Shown: piece by piece, positions 17,943 to 26,371 of the stretch
Position numbering within the stretch: the first letter of the stretch is position 1
How the letters are laid out: every line of letters starts with the position of its first letter
Source of the DNA: an uncultured Bacteroidota bacterium
GTDB lineage: Bacteria; Bacteroidota; Bacteroidia; UKL13-3
Reading direction: 5' to 3'
DNA: 44,978 nucleotides
NCBI GenBank assembly: GCA_903907885.1
Contig: CAIVPY010000214.1
Location: forward strand, 1-44,978
Notes under the pieces: model-generated
Seen by the model: only the letters and a program-made list of their open reading frames with translations
Databases searched by the model: none
Told to the model about the DNA's origin: nothing
Translations under genes and position numbers: made by a program

Positions 17943-18011
17943 AAATGTCATTCCGAAAGAGCAAGACTAGAAGCAACGCAACATAGTCCTTACGCCAACG
18001 GCATGACATTT
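17943..18011. repeat. REP-like imperfect palindrome between tatA and gatA
   Basis: A 69-bp element bounded by AAATGTCAT (17943-17951) and its exact complement ATGACATTT (18003-18011). Inside, CCG and CGG extend the stem after one mismatch. An inner pair AAGACTA / TAGTCCTT (one bulge) leaves a 14-base loop. It is richer in G+C than the flanks. It resembles the dispersed palindromes beginning TGTCATTCCG found in many bacterial genomes. No second copy occurs in this window, so dispersal is not shown here. Confidence 0.6.
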
Positions 18012-18031
18012 ATTTAATACTGTTTTTAAAG

Positions 18032-18226
18032 CTATTCTGCTTTTTTCTCTTTTTCTTTGTCTTTCATGCCATCTTCTATTTGTTGTTTAACATTGCTTTT
18101 AGCATCGTTAAACTCGCGCACCCCTTGACCAATACCACGTAGTAGTTCAGGAATTTTTTTACCTCCAAATAATAGAAGAATAACCAGTAGAATTACAATT
18201 AATTCGCTTCCGCCTAATCCAAACAT
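18032..18226 (-). CDS. tatA: Sec-independent protein translocase subunit TatA/E
   Basis: A 64-residue protein with the family plan: short N-terminus (MFGLGGSE), one transmembrane helix (about 8-22), hinge LFGGKKIPEL, an amphipathic helix (LRGIGQGVREFNDAKSNV) and a charged Lys/Glu tail. TatA forms the translocation pore for folded proteins with twin-arginine signals, together with TatC, which is not in the window. It precedes gatA on the same strand, separated by the palindrome. Confidence 0.93.
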   Translation of the reverse strand: MFGLGGSELIVILLVILLLFGGKKIPELLRGIGQGVREFNDAKSNVKQQIEDGMKDKEKEKKAE

Positions 18227-18246
18227 AATTTTATAAGTTTAAGAGG

Positions 18247-18254
18247 CAAATGTA
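18247..18254 (-). promoter_or_regulatory. -7 box (TACATTTG) upstream of tatA
   Basis: This fits TAnnTTTG on the minus strand, 20 bases before the tatA ATG. Confidence 0.45.
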
Positions 18255-18373
18255 AATTATATTTTCATTTTTTTATGATGATGTTTGTAGGTGAAGTCAA
18301 ATTTAATTTATTAATATTTTAAATAATTAAAAACTATTTAATTTCATTTGCTTTAAAAAGAAAACTATTAAGT

Positions 18374-19921
18374 ATGTTAGTTAGAACTTTCGGAAGTGCT
18401 GTTTATGGAGTAAATGCTATCAATGTAACAATAGAAGTGAATGTGGCAGAAGGAAATGGCGTTGGTTATTTTCTTGTGGGATTACCTGATAATGCAGTAA
18501 AAGAAAGTCAGCACCGTATTGAAACGGCTTTAAAAAACAATCATTATCGAATTCCACGACAAAAGATTGTGGTAAACATGGCTCCTGCCGATATTCGCAA
18601 AGAAGGTTCGGCTTATGATTTACCCATTGCCATTGGCTATTTGGCAGCAAGTGGGCAGCTAAATTCAGATGACATCGAAAAGTATATTATCATGGGCGAG
18701 TTGAGTTTAGATGGCTATCTTAAACCCATTAAAGGGGCTTTGCCTATAGCAGTTCAAGCGAGAAAAGAGGGATTCACAGGATTTATTTTGCCAAAAGAAA
18801 ATGCTAGAGAAGCGGCAATCGTAAACAACTTAAATGTTTATGGGGCTTCACATATAAGAGAGGTAATTGAATTTTTTAATGGAGATAAAAGTCACCTTGA
18901 AAAATTTGAAATAGATACCCGAGAAGAGTTTAACAACAATATTCAAAATTTAGATAATGATTTTGCAGATGTAAAAGGTCAAGAAAATATTAAACGCTCT
19001 CTTGAAATAGCTGCTGCTGGTGGGCACAATGCCATTCTAATCGGCCCTCCAGGATCTGGAAAAACCATGTTGGCAAAAAGAATTCCGAGTATTTTGCCAC
19101 CCCTAACACTTCACGAAGCATTAGAAACAACAAAAATTCATTCTGTAGCTGGAAGATTGACTAAAAATTCTTCTTTGGTTTTTAACCGCCCTTTTCGTGC
19201 TCCACATCACACCATTTCTGATATTGCCTTGGTAGGAGGAGGAAACAACCCTCAACCAGGTGAAATATCATTGGCCCACAATGGTGTTTTGTTTTTAGAT
19301 GAATTGCCTGAGTTTAAAAGAACTGTATTAGAAGTGATGCGTCAACCTCTCGAAGAGAGAAGGGTTACTATTTCGAGAGCCAAGTTTTCGATAGAATACC
19401 CTACTAGTTTTATGCTAATTGCTGCCATGAATCCCTGTCCGTGTGGATATTACAATCATCCTGAAAAAGAGTGTGTATGTGCGCCCGGAACGGTTCAAAA
19501 ATATTTAAACAAAGTATCGGGTCCATTACTCGATAGGATTGATATACATGTGGAAGTAACACCTGTAAACTTTGACCAGTTATCCGATACACGTAAGGCC
19601 GAGCCAAGCAGTATCATTCGAGATAGGGTGATTAAAGCTCGGGAAATTCAAAGTAAACGATTTGAAAACAATCCTGAAATATATTGCAATGCCCAAATGA
19701 GCAGTACACAAGTACGGGAAATGTGTCAAATAAATGCTGTTTCACAAAACCTTCTGAAAACGGCAATGAACAAGTTGCAATTATCGGCTAGAGCCTACGA
19801 TAGAATTCTAAAAGTGGCACGCACCATTGCTGATTTGGCAGAGAGTGATGTAATCAAAGTTGAGCATCTAGCAGAAGCCATACAATACAGAAGCTTGGAT
19901 AGGGAGTCGTGGGCTGGATAA
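18374..19921 (+). CDS. comM: YifB/ComM-family Mg-chelatase-like AAA ATPase
   Basis: A 515-residue protein of normal length. It has an N-terminal Lon-protease-like domain (ChlI type, about 20-170; VGLPDNAVKES, VNMAPADIRKEGSAYDLPIAIG) and a central AAA+ domain with Walker A GPPGSGKT at 224-231, Walker B region (GVLFLDELPEF) and a C-terminal helical lid with AMNPCPCGYY cysteines. ComM proteins are hexameric helicases that promote branch migration during natural transformation. In Bacteroidota the role is inferred from the family. It stands alone, divergent from tatA. Confidence 0.9.
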   Translation: MLVRTFGSAVYGVNAINVTIEVNVAEGNGVGYFLVGLPDNAVKESQHRIETALKNNHYRIPRQKIVVNMAPADIRKEGSAYDLPIAIGYLAASGQLNSDDIEKYIIMGELSLDGYLKPIKGALPIAVQARKEGFTGFILPKENAREAAIVNNLNVYGASHIREVIEFFNGDKSHLEKFEIDTREEFNNNIQNLDNDFADVKGQENIKRSLEIAAAGGHNAILIGPPGSGKTMLAKRIPSILPPLTLHEALETTKIHSVAGRLTKNSSLVFNRPFRAPHHTISDIALVGGGNNPQPGEISLAHNGVLFLDELPEFKRTVLEVMRQPLEERRVTISRAKFSIEYPTSFMLIAAMNPCPCGYYNHPEKECVCAPGTVQKYLNKVSGPLLDRIDIHVEVTPVNFDQLSDTRKAEPSSIIRDRVIKAREIQSKRFENNPEIYCNAQMSSTQVREMCQINAVSQNLLKTAMNKLQLSARAYDRILKVARTIADLAESDVIKVEHLAEAIQYRSLDRESWAG

Positions 19922-20004
19922 TATCTCAGACATTATCATTATTTAAGTCTTTCTTTATAGAAAAAAAATAACAATATCAAGTCGTTTTTCTTAATTATTG
20001 ATTT

Positions 20005-20012
20005 TAGTTTTG
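20005..20012 (+). promoter_or_regulatory. -7 box (TAGTTTTG) upstream of the unknown acidic protein
   Basis: This fits TAnnTTTG and ends 8 bases before the ATG at 20021. Confidence 0.45.
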
Positions 20013-20020
20013 CTGCCTAC

Positions 20021-20587
20021 ATGCAAGATATAGAGCCATATTATTTCTGGAGAGATTTTTATAAAAGCGAAGATGATGAGCTTTCTCCTTTTTATAATCG
20101 CGAATACAGTGAGTTTGAATATACGAACAAAGTCTATAACTACTTGCTTCATCCGCAGTGGGACGAGTTTGGTTCAAGCACACTATATATAAAAAATTTA
20201 TTTGTTGATTACACTGAAGGTTTTGCCATTATCGAAATGATTGGCGAGTGGAATGATGCCATTAACAACGACATCATGTTTTTAAAACGAGATGTTGTTG
20301 AGGAGTTTGAAACCAATGGTATTAACAAATTTATTTTGATTGGCGAGAATGTGCTCAATTTTCATGCAAGTGACGATAGCTATTACGAAGATTGGTTTCA
20401 AGATGTAGAAGAAGGATGGATTGTAGCCCTAAATTTTCAAGAACAAGTTTTACAAGAGTTCAAACAAAATAATATTGATTATTACTTGAACTTCGGAGGA
20501 GAATTAGACAACTTTAACTGGCGCAATCTACTGCCTTATCAAGTGTATAGCAATGTACTTAATATAATTTCTAGAAGACTAAATTAA
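20021..20587 (+). CDS. Conserved acidic Bacteroidota protein of unknown function
   Basis: A 188-residue soluble protein, strongly acidic and aromatic, without signal peptide or membrane helix. It opens with YYFWRDFYKSEDDELSPFY, and the centre alternates strands and helices (FAIIEMIGEWNDAINNDIMF, KFILIGENVLNFH). The pattern suggests one compact alpha/beta domain. I recall highly similar conserved hypothetical proteins across Bacteroidota but no assigned function. A promoter-like box sits directly upstream. Its stop codon overlaps that of the convergent dehydrogenase-like gene. Confidence 0.75.
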   Translation: MQDIEPYYFWRDFYKSEDDELSPFYNREYSEFEYTNKVYNYLLHPQWDEFGSSTLYIKNLFVDYTEGFAIIEMIGEWNDAINNDIMFLKRDVVEEFETNGINKFILIGENVLNFHASDDSYYEDWFQDVEEGWIVALNFQEQVLQEFKQNNIDYYLNFGGELDNFNWRNLLPYQVYSNVLNIISRRLN

Positions 20588-21264
20588 TAAAAGGTCTCCC
20601 CTTTTAAATACTTTGATTTAAATAAAGAGCAAACCTTATATCTTTCGTCCTTTGTATCTTCGTACAAGGCATCAAGGGTTTCATAAACATATTTAATTCC
20701 AATTTTATCTGCCCACTCAAACGGCCCAAAAGGGTAATTGGTTCCTAGTTTCATACTTGTATCAATATCCACCATACTTGCGGTGCCTTCTTGTAAAGTG
20801 TAGCAAGCTTCGTTTATTATCATACATATCACACGAGGAGTTACCATGCCTACACGGTCTTCAACTATTGTATGTTTCCATCCAAGTTTGACCATCCAAG
20901 TTTGTAAAATATCTTTTTCAGATAATTTTAATAATGATACTTCTATTAAACTTCGGTTGATAAAAGTTGGCAGCCCATTCATTCCGAAAAGATGACAGTC
21001 TATTTTATCACCATATTCAAAACAAGCTTTGGCTAATTGTTGTTTAACCGAAGAAACAAAAACTGGTTTTCCTTTCAATCCTGCATAATTTTTGAGTTGA
21101 TGATGAAACTCATCAAAATTAAAATCAAAAATCAAATCAAATTCATTTAAATTAGCTGATGAAAAATTATTATCATCAACCCAAACCAAAGTATAATCAA
21201 GCGATGAGAGCTTTATTTTCAATTCTTCTATTCTTGATTTTGTTCCTCGCGCCAAAATTTTCAT
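20584..21264 (-). CDS. 3-hydroxyacyl-CoA dehydrogenase-like protein with degenerate NAD domain
   Basis: A 226-residue protein from the ATG at 21264 (MKILARG), preferred over one 6 codons upstream. The C-terminal half is a clear 3-hydroxyacyl-CoA dehydrogenase C-terminal domain: VEDRVGMVTPRV, CYTLQEGTASMVDIDTSMKL and GTNYPFGPFEWADKIG. The N-terminal half is short and lacks the GxGxxG dinucleotide loop (it reads ILARGTKSRIEEL), although the H-L-F..N and later Glu segment (CHLFGMNG, LIEVSLL) recall the catalytic His/Glu region. It may no longer oxidise hydroxyacyl-CoA with NAD, or may bind acyl-CoA only. It is divergent from ridA with 41 bases between starts. Confidence 0.75.
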   Translation of the reverse strand: MKILARGTKSRIEELKIKLSSLDYTLVWVDDNNFSSANLNEFDLIFDFNFDEFHHQLKNYAGLKGKPVFVSSVKQQLAKACFEYGDKIDCHLFGMNGLPTFINRSLIEVSLLKLSEKDILQTWMVKLGWKHTIVEDRVGMVTPRVICMIINEACYTLQEGTASMVDIDTSMKLGTNYPFGPFEWADKIGIKYVYETLDALYEDTKDERYKVCSLFKSKYLKGETFY

Positions 21265-21283
21265 ATTCGCAACATATTTCACT

Positions 21284-21291
21284 CAAAACTA
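21284..21291 (-). promoter_or_regulatory. -7 box (TAGTTTTG) for the dehydrogenase-like gene
   Basis: On the minus strand this fits TAnnTTTG and ends 19 bases before the ATG at 21264. A second match (TAATTTTG, 21296-21303) lies just upstream. Confidence 0.4.
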
Positions 21292-21305
21292 AAAACAAAA
21301 TTATA

Positions 21306-21686
21306 ATGGAAAAGAAAATTATTACTAGCACAAACGCACCGGCTCCAATTGGCCCATATAGCCATGCAAATTTAATTGGCAATACGCTATATGTGAGCGG
21401 TCAAGTAGCAAAAGATGCACTAACAGGAGAAATGGTAGTAGGAGAAATAAAAGCTGAAACAAAAAAAGTGATGCAAAATGTTGAAGCCATTTTAAAAGAA
21501 GCAGGAATGGATTTTACCAATGTGGTTAAAACAACGATTTTCTGCATTAATTTAGGTGATTTTGCTTCAATTAATGAGGTGTATGGTAGTTTTTTTACAG
21601 ATAATTTTCCTGCTCGCGAAACTATTCAAGTTTCAAAACTTCCTTTGAATGTAAATGTTGAAATTAGCGTGATAGCGGTTAAATAA
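21306..21686 (+). CDS. ridA: RidA family reactive intermediate/imine deaminase
   Basis: A 126-residue protein of normal RidA length from the ATG at 21306. The longer upstream frame would run over the divergent gene and is not needed. RidA hydrolyses reactive 2-aminoacrylate and related enamines released by PLP enzymes. Signature segments are APAPIGPYSHA, LYVSGQ, NVEAILKEAG, VVKTTIF and the C-terminal PARETIQVSKLPLNVNVEI with the substrate-binding Arg. The gene ends 11 bases before pgk and is probably co-transcribed with it. Confidence 0.92.
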   Translation: MEKKIITSTNAPAPIGPYSHANLIGNTLYVSGQVAKDALTGEMVVGEIKAETKKVMQNVEAILKEAGMDFTNVVKTTIFCINLGDFASINEVYGSFFTDNFPARETIQVSKLPLNVNVEISVIAVK

Positions 21687-21697
21687 TATTCATAAAT

Positions 21698-22912
21698 ATG
21701 AAAACGATAGACAGTATTAATTTTTCGGGCAAACGTGCTTTGGTGCGCGTTGATTTTAATGTACCTTTAGATAAAGCTACGCTAGCTATTACAGATGATG
21801 CTCGTATTAGAGCAACTGTACCAACCATTAAAAAGATATTGGCCGATGGTGGTTCTTGTGTGTTAATGAGTCATTTGGGTCGACCTCTTAAAAAGTTAAA
21901 AGAAGATGGAAGTGTTGACTATGAAAAACATTCATTAAAGCACACCCTTCAAAAAACATCTGAATTATTAGGGGTGCCTGTACAATTTGCATCAGATTGT
22001 ATAGGAACTGAAGCGACTGAAATGGCAGCCAATTTAAAAGCAGGTGAGGTTTTGTTGCTTGAAAACCTTCGCTTTTATAAAGAAGAAGAAAAAGGAGATG
22101 AAGCATTTGCCGAAAAACTATCAAAATATGGAGATGTGTATGTGAATGACGCTTTTGGTACTTGTCATCGTGCACATGCAAGCACCGCAGTTGTTGCTAA
22201 GTTTTTTCCTTCAGCTAAATGTTTTGGATATGTGATGGCAAACGAAATAGCGAATGCAGAAAAAGTTATGAAAAAAGCTGAACAGCCTTTTACTGCCATA
22301 GTAGGTGGTGCAAAGGTTTCAGATAAATTATTGATACTTGAAAACTTATTGAATAGTGTAAACAACTTACTAATTGGTGGCGGAATGGCTTATACATTTT
22401 TGAAAGCCATGGGTCACGAAATTGGTTCTTCATTGTGTGAGGATGACAGATTAGACCTTTGCAAACATTTAATTGACAAAGCCGACTCGAAAGGAGTAAA
22501 TTTATTGCTACCTTTTGACTCAGTGGTAGCAGATAAATTTGACAATGCTGCCAACACCAAAGTGTGTGATAACACCATGATAGAAACAGGTTGGATGGGT
22601 TTGGATATTGGACCAGAAGCAAGCAAAGAATACTGTAAAGTGATACGCGAGTCTAAGACCATTTTATGGAACGGACCCATGGGTGTTTTTGAAATGACAA
22701 GTTTTGAAAACGGAACCAAATCCGTAGCACAAGCAGTGGCAGATGCTACAAGCAAAGGTGCTTTTAGTTTAATAGGTGGTGGCGATAGTGCTGCTGCTGT
22801 AGCCAAATTTGGCTTCGAAGAAAAAGTAAGTTATGTGAGCACTGGTGGTGGTGCACTACTCGAATATTTTGAAGGCAAAACCCTACCAGGTATTGCTGCC
22901 ATTAACGATTAA
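21698..22912 (+). CDS. pgk: Phosphoglycerate kinase
   Basis: A 404-residue glycolytic enzyme that transfers phosphate between 1,3-bisphosphoglycerate and ADP. It has the N-terminal substrate domain (VRVDFNVPL, SHLGRP, ENLRFYKEEEKGD) and the C-terminal nucleotide domain (IVGGAKVSDK, NGPMGVFE, GGGDSAAAV). Length and motifs are complete. A strong terminator follows the stop codon. Confidence 0.97.
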   Translation: MKTIDSINFSGKRALVRVDFNVPLDKATLAITDDARIRATVPTIKKILADGGSCVLMSHLGRPLKKLKEDGSVDYEKHSLKHTLQKTSELLGVPVQFASDCIGTEATEMAANLKAGEVLLLENLRFYKEEEKGDEAFAEKLSKYGDVYVNDAFGTCHRAHASTAVVAKFFPSAKCFGYVMANEIANAEKVMKKAEQPFTAIVGGAKVSDKLLILENLLNSVNNLLIGGGMAYTFLKAMGHEIGSSLCEDDRLDLCKHLIDKADSKGVNLLLPFDSVVADKFDNAANTKVCDNTMIETGWMGLDIGPEASKEYCKVIRESKTILWNGPMGVFEMTSFENGTKSVAQAVADATSKGAFSLIGGGDSAAAVAKFGFEEKVSYVSTGGGALLEYFEGKTLPGIAAIND

Positions 22913-22920
22913 TAATATTG

Positions 22921-22956
22921 ATAGAGACGTTTAATTTAAACGTCTCTATTTTTTTA
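22921..22956 (+). terminator. Intrinsic terminator after pgk
   Basis: A perfect 14-bp stem (ATAGAGACGTTTAA and complement) around one T is followed by a run of T, 9 bases after the pgk stop. Confidence 0.9.
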
Positions 22957-22968
22957 ACCGCTTTCATA

Positions 22969-23403
22969 TTAACTTGTATGATCTAATACAATTAGCCATT
23001 TTCCATCTATTTTTTTAAACCAAAGGCTAAAATATCCTTCACTGGTTTTGGTAGCTATAACTTTCCATTTTCCAATAACCAAGGCACTTTCTTTGTTTAA
23101 TAATTCGGTTGATAAAATATCAAACACAAGTTGACCCATTTTTTCTTTTGTATCGTAATTTTTTTTGTAGTTGTCCATCACCGATTGCCAACCATAACGC
23201 AATCCGTTTTTACTCAGAAATCTTAATTCAGGGGAGTTCCAATACCCTTCCATAAAACCATCAATATTGCCATTGTTCCAGCTTGCTTGTTGCTTTTTTA
23301 TAACTTGCAATATGGCTGCTTTGTCTGGATTGTGGTGATGTTGTGCGTATGCAAAAGGTGCAAACATCATTAATAATAGGAAGAGACGGAATGTGTTTTT
23401 CAT
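22969..23403 (-). CDS. Exported NTF2-like (DUF4440/SnoaL-type) protein
   Basis: A 144-residue protein with a signal peptide (MKNTFRLFLLLMMFAPFAYA) and a His-rich mature start (QHHHNPDK). A single NTF2-like domain follows: the N-terminal helix with ILQVIKKQQASWNNGNIDGF, then strands ending in GYFSLWFKKIDGKWLIVLDHTS. DUF4440-type proteins form small alpha/beta cones that bind diverse ligands or act as enzymes. No catalytic residues can be assigned. Its end faces the pgk terminator, so it is its own unit. Confidence 0.85.
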   Translation of the reverse strand: MKNTFRLFLLLMMFAPFAYAQHHHNPDKAAILQVIKKQQASWNNGNIDGFMEGYWNSPELRFLSKNGLRYGWQSVMDNYKKNYDTKEKMGQLVFDILSTELLNKESALVIGKWKVIATKTSEGYFSLWFKKIDGKWLIVLDHTS

Positions 23404-23508
23404 AATAGTATTTGAATAAACAATAATAGCTTTTTATTAACGGAAATAAAATGTAGATAAACAATCTTTAGAATGTCTTAAAATTGAAGAAATATTAACT
23501 AAAAAGTC

Positions 23509-23817
23509 ATGATAATATATAATGTTACCATAAATATACAAGACGAAATTGCTACAGACTGGCTAAACTGGATGAAAGAAAAACATATTCCCGAAGTAAT
23601 GAAAACGGGTATGTTTGAGTCGTTTAAAATTTTGAAACTAATTACCAGACAAGATGACGAAATAGGACAAACATTTGCCATTCAATATTTTGCCAAGTCT
23701 TTTGAGAATTATGAAACCTATATAAATGAGTTTGCACCAGCATTAAAGGCTGATTCGTTACACAAATGGGGAGATAAATTTATTGCTTTTCGTACTTTAC
23801 TAGAAGAAATATATTGA
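23509..23817 (+). CDS. DUF4286 family protein
   Basis: A 102-residue cytosolic protein that fits the DUF4286 family: MIIYNVTINIQDEIATDWLN at the start, then the helix WMKEKHIPEVMKTGMF and a final KWGDKFIAFRTLL. It has a ferredoxin-like alpha/beta plan related to antibiotic-biosynthesis monooxygenase-type dimers. The function is unknown. Confidence 0.85.
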   Translation: MIIYNVTINIQDEIATDWLNWMKEKHIPEVMKTGMFESFKILKLITRQDDEIGQTFAIQYFAKSFENYETYINEFAPALKADSLHKWGDKFIAFRTLLEEIY

Positions 23818-23928
23818 GTAGATTATAGGATAACAAGACAGGGTTATTGATAACATTTTTGTTTTGTTTTTACTTGAATTATCAAAATACAAAGTTCTTA
23901 ACCATATTTGCACATATAACATACACTT

Positions 23929-25134
23929 ATGGATTGGTTAATTATATTAAAAATTCTTTTAGGAATCATTGAGTTTCCCTTGGTATATTATCTAATAATA
24001 CCATTTGTATTAGCTGCATCATTGTGGACCATGAAGCACTTTAGAGAAGAAGAGTTTATTACAGGCTTTAGTGGCAAGTTATATGATTTTGCTGTGGTTG
24101 CTACAGCCCACCAACAGGGCTTGTTTATTGAGCCATTGGTAGAGTCGATGAAAAGGCAAACCTATAAAAACTTTATTTTGTATGTGATTGCCGATGATGT
24201 GAAAGAAGATTTTTCACATCTAGAATCTGATTTTGTTAAAATAATATATCCTAATCCGCCTTTACATGCCAAAACCAAATCAATAGGATTGGCAATTGAT
24301 AATTTCATCAGAAAGCATGATAATATCACTGTGCTTGACGCTGATAATTTAATGCACCCAAGGTATTTAGAAGTAATGAATTTTTATTTTAATAAGGGGT
24401 ACAAATGCGTGCAAGGCCGTATTAAGGCGAAAAATCTAAACACATCAGCAGCCAGAATGGATGCTGCCAACGAAATATATTATAGCTTTATTGATAAATA
24501 CAGTAGGGCTAAAGTGGGTCTTTCGTCTGCTATGTGGGGCTTAGGTTTTGCAATTGATTTAGACATTTTTAAACAAATAAATTTCGATCATTATTTTTCT
24601 GGTTTTGATAAAAAACTACAATCAGAAGTCATCCTATTGGTTGATAAAGTAGCGTATGCAAACTCTGCTATTATTTATGACGAAAAAACTTCTGACAAAG
24701 CAGATTTAGTTACTCAAAGAGCCAAGTGGTTATTTGGTTATTTTAAATATTGTAAGTTGGGTATGAAAGCCTTTAAACGTGGTATATTCAACCTTGATTT
24801 CGATAGATTTAACTATGGGTTAAACCACATGCGACCACCTTTAGTACTTATTTTTCCAGCCTGCTTATTGTTTTTGTTAATCAACTTTTTTGTATCGCCA
24901 GTATTATTCTGGGTTTTGCTTTCATCCATGATTATATTTTTAATAGCATTCTTTATGATACAAGTGAGATATGGTTACGATGATAGTGTATGGAAAACCT
25001 TACCTCAACTTCCAGTATTTATGTTATTGCAATTATTTGCTTTGTTTCGTACCAAAAAAGCGAAGCGTCATACTCATACAAAACACACTCAAGCTGTTAA
25101 TTTGGATGATGTAATTACAATGTACAACAAATAG
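23929..25134 (+). CDS. Membrane glycosyltransferase, family 2
   Basis: A 401-residue processive-type glycosyltransferase. It has an N-terminal membrane helix (about 5-32), a GT-A domain with FAVVATAHQQG, the metal motif LDADN near residue 135, a GLGFAID acceptor loop and TQRAKWLFG (a variant of QxxRW with Lys). Two C-terminal membrane helices (about 303-345) and a His/Lys-rich tail follow. Such enzymes polymerise or transfer hexose or N-acetylhexosamine units to a surface polysaccharide. The next gene, one base downstream, is a polysaccharide deacetylase, which favours an amino-sugar product. The exact donor cannot be read from the sequence. Confidence 0.85.
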   Translation: MDWLIILKILLGIIEFPLVYYLIIPFVLAASLWTMKHFREEEFITGFSGKLYDFAVVATAHQQGLFIEPLVESMKRQTYKNFILYVIADDVKEDFSHLESDFVKIIYPNPPLHAKTKSIGLAIDNFIRKHDNITVLDADNLMHPRYLEVMNFYFNKGYKCVQGRIKAKNLNTSAARMDAANEIYYSFIDKYSRAKVGLSSAMWGLGFAIDLDIFKQINFDHYFSGFDKKLQSEVILLVDKVAYANSAIIYDEKTSDKADLVTQRAKWLFGYFKYCKLGMKAFKRGIFNLDFDRFNYGLNHMRPPLVLIFPACLLFLLINFFVSPVLFWVLLSSMIIFLIAFFMIQVRYGYDDSVWKTLPQLPVFMLLQLFALFRTKKAKRHTHTKHTQAVNLDDVITMYNK

Positions 25135-25135
25135 A

Positions 25136-26173
25136 ATGGCACACCTCAAGAAAAAAATACTTCTTAATGCTTGTTCTATTTTCCCTACTCAAATATTGTT
25201 AAATCTTAATAAGGGAAACACATTTTTTGCACCTATTTATCACGCTATAACCAATCAAAAGTTGCTGCACATTGAGCAACTGATGCCTTATGGCTCCAAG
25301 ACTCCAAAGCAATTTGAAAACGACTTAGATTATCTGTTTAAACATTTAAAACCTATAGGTCTAGATACCTTACACGATTGCATAAAAAATAATAAACCTA
25401 TTCCCGAAAAATCTTTTCTTGTTACTTTTGATGATGGTTTAAGACAGGTTTATGAAAATGCAGTTCCAATACTTTTAAGAAAAGGCATACCAGCAGTTTT
25501 CTTTATTAATACTTCAGTTATTGATAACAAAAACTTACTTTTTAGGTACAAATCAAGTTTAATTATTGAAGAAATATTAACCCTTAAAAAGGGTGATGGC
25601 AAGATTGATAAAGTTAACAAAACACTAAAAGAAGTTACCCAAGAATATGATGGTAATTTTGTTTCAGCAATAAAAAAAATTAGCTACAAACAAAGTTCCA
25701 TATTAAACACTTTAGGAGCTACTTTAGGTCTTTCGTGGAGCAATTATCTTGATGTTGAAAAGCCTTATATGACAAGCATGCAATTGCACGACTTGAAATC
25801 AAAAGGATTTTGGCTTGGTGGACATACAGTTCATCACCCAGAGTTGTGGATGCTAAGTGTTGATGAAGCTGTTGAGGAAACGTATGAATCCGCTAGATTT
25901 ATTAAAGATAATTTTAATTATCCTTTCAGCAATTTTGCTTTTCCGTTTACTGATGTACAAATTACAAACAATTTCTTTGAGGGTATTAGAAATTCAGGCG
26001 GAATAGATATTATGTTCGGCTCACAAAAGTTGAAAAGAGATGAACAAAACAATGTACTTCAAAGATTTGATGGCGATAATAGTTTAATTGAAATGGATGT
26101 TTATATAAAAGCTTTGCTCACTTTTCAATTAATAAATAAATTAAGGGGAAAAACAATTTTTCAAAGGGTATAA
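25136..26173 (+). CDS. Polysaccharide deacetylase (NodB-fold) family protein
   Basis: A 345-residue protein with NodB motif 1 (VTFDDG, D99/D100) and motif 2 (GGHTVHHPEL) with metal-binding His residues, then NFAFPF as a later barrel motif. A helical insertion of about 90 residues lies between motifs 1 and 2. No clear signal peptide or membrane helix is seen, so it is probably cytosolic or peripheral. CE4 enzymes remove N-acetyl groups from GlcNAc-containing polymers or lipid-linked sugars. It is coupled to the glycosyltransferase gene (one-base gap), so the two should act on the same glycan. Confidence 0.85.
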   Translation: MAHLKKKILLNACSIFPTQILLNLNKGNTFFAPIYHAITNQKLLHIEQLMPYGSKTPKQFENDLDYLFKHLKPIGLDTLHDCIKNNKPIPEKSFLVTFDDGLRQVYENAVPILLRKGIPAVFFINTSVIDNKNLLFRYKSSLIIEEILTLKKGDGKIDKVNKTLKEVTQEYDGNFVSAIKKISYKQSSILNTLGATLGLSWSNYLDVEKPYMTSMQLHDLKSKGFWLGGHTVHHPELWMLSVDEAVEETYESARFIKDNFNYPFSNFAFPFTDVQITNNFFEGIRNSGGIDIMFGSQKLKRDEQNNVLQRFDGDNSLIEMDVYIKALLTFQLINKLRGKTIFQRV

Positions 26174-26327
26174 CCTTTGTGCAAATTACCAAGACTTAGC
26201 TAACTTTGTCCTAAAACGAAAACTTATTGATTAGCAAGTAAATATTAAAAATAACAACCTTTAGACGATTTTAATATAATGTGAATAAAATCAGATAATG
26301 AATGAAACATTATTTACCCTACAGTAC

Positions 26328-26335
26328 TAGTTTTG
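26328..26335 (+). promoter_or_regulatory. -7 box (TAGTTTTG) upstream of the T9SS redox gene
   Basis: This fits TAnnTTTG, 36 bases before the ATG at 26372. Another match, TAACTTTG, lies at 26201-26208. Confidence 0.45.
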
Positions 26336-26371
26336 TTGATTATCTTATAATTTCATTTTAAATACTTATCC

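Noticed and set aside
17911..18009. ATG start for gatA giving a 506-residue protein
   Set aside because: The first 23 codons are encoded by the palindromic repeat and have no counterpart in GatA. Triad spacing and the N-terminal match favour the TTG at 17910.
21159..21305. An N-terminal extension of RidA that looks like a signal peptide (MRALFSILLFLILFLAP)
   Set aside because: It is antisense to the start of the divergent dehydrogenase-like gene. RidA proteins are cytosolic and of normal length from 21306.
22290..22806. Long minus-strand frames inside pgk
   Set aside because: They are antisense shadows of a strongly conserved enzyme, with composition unlike a real protein.
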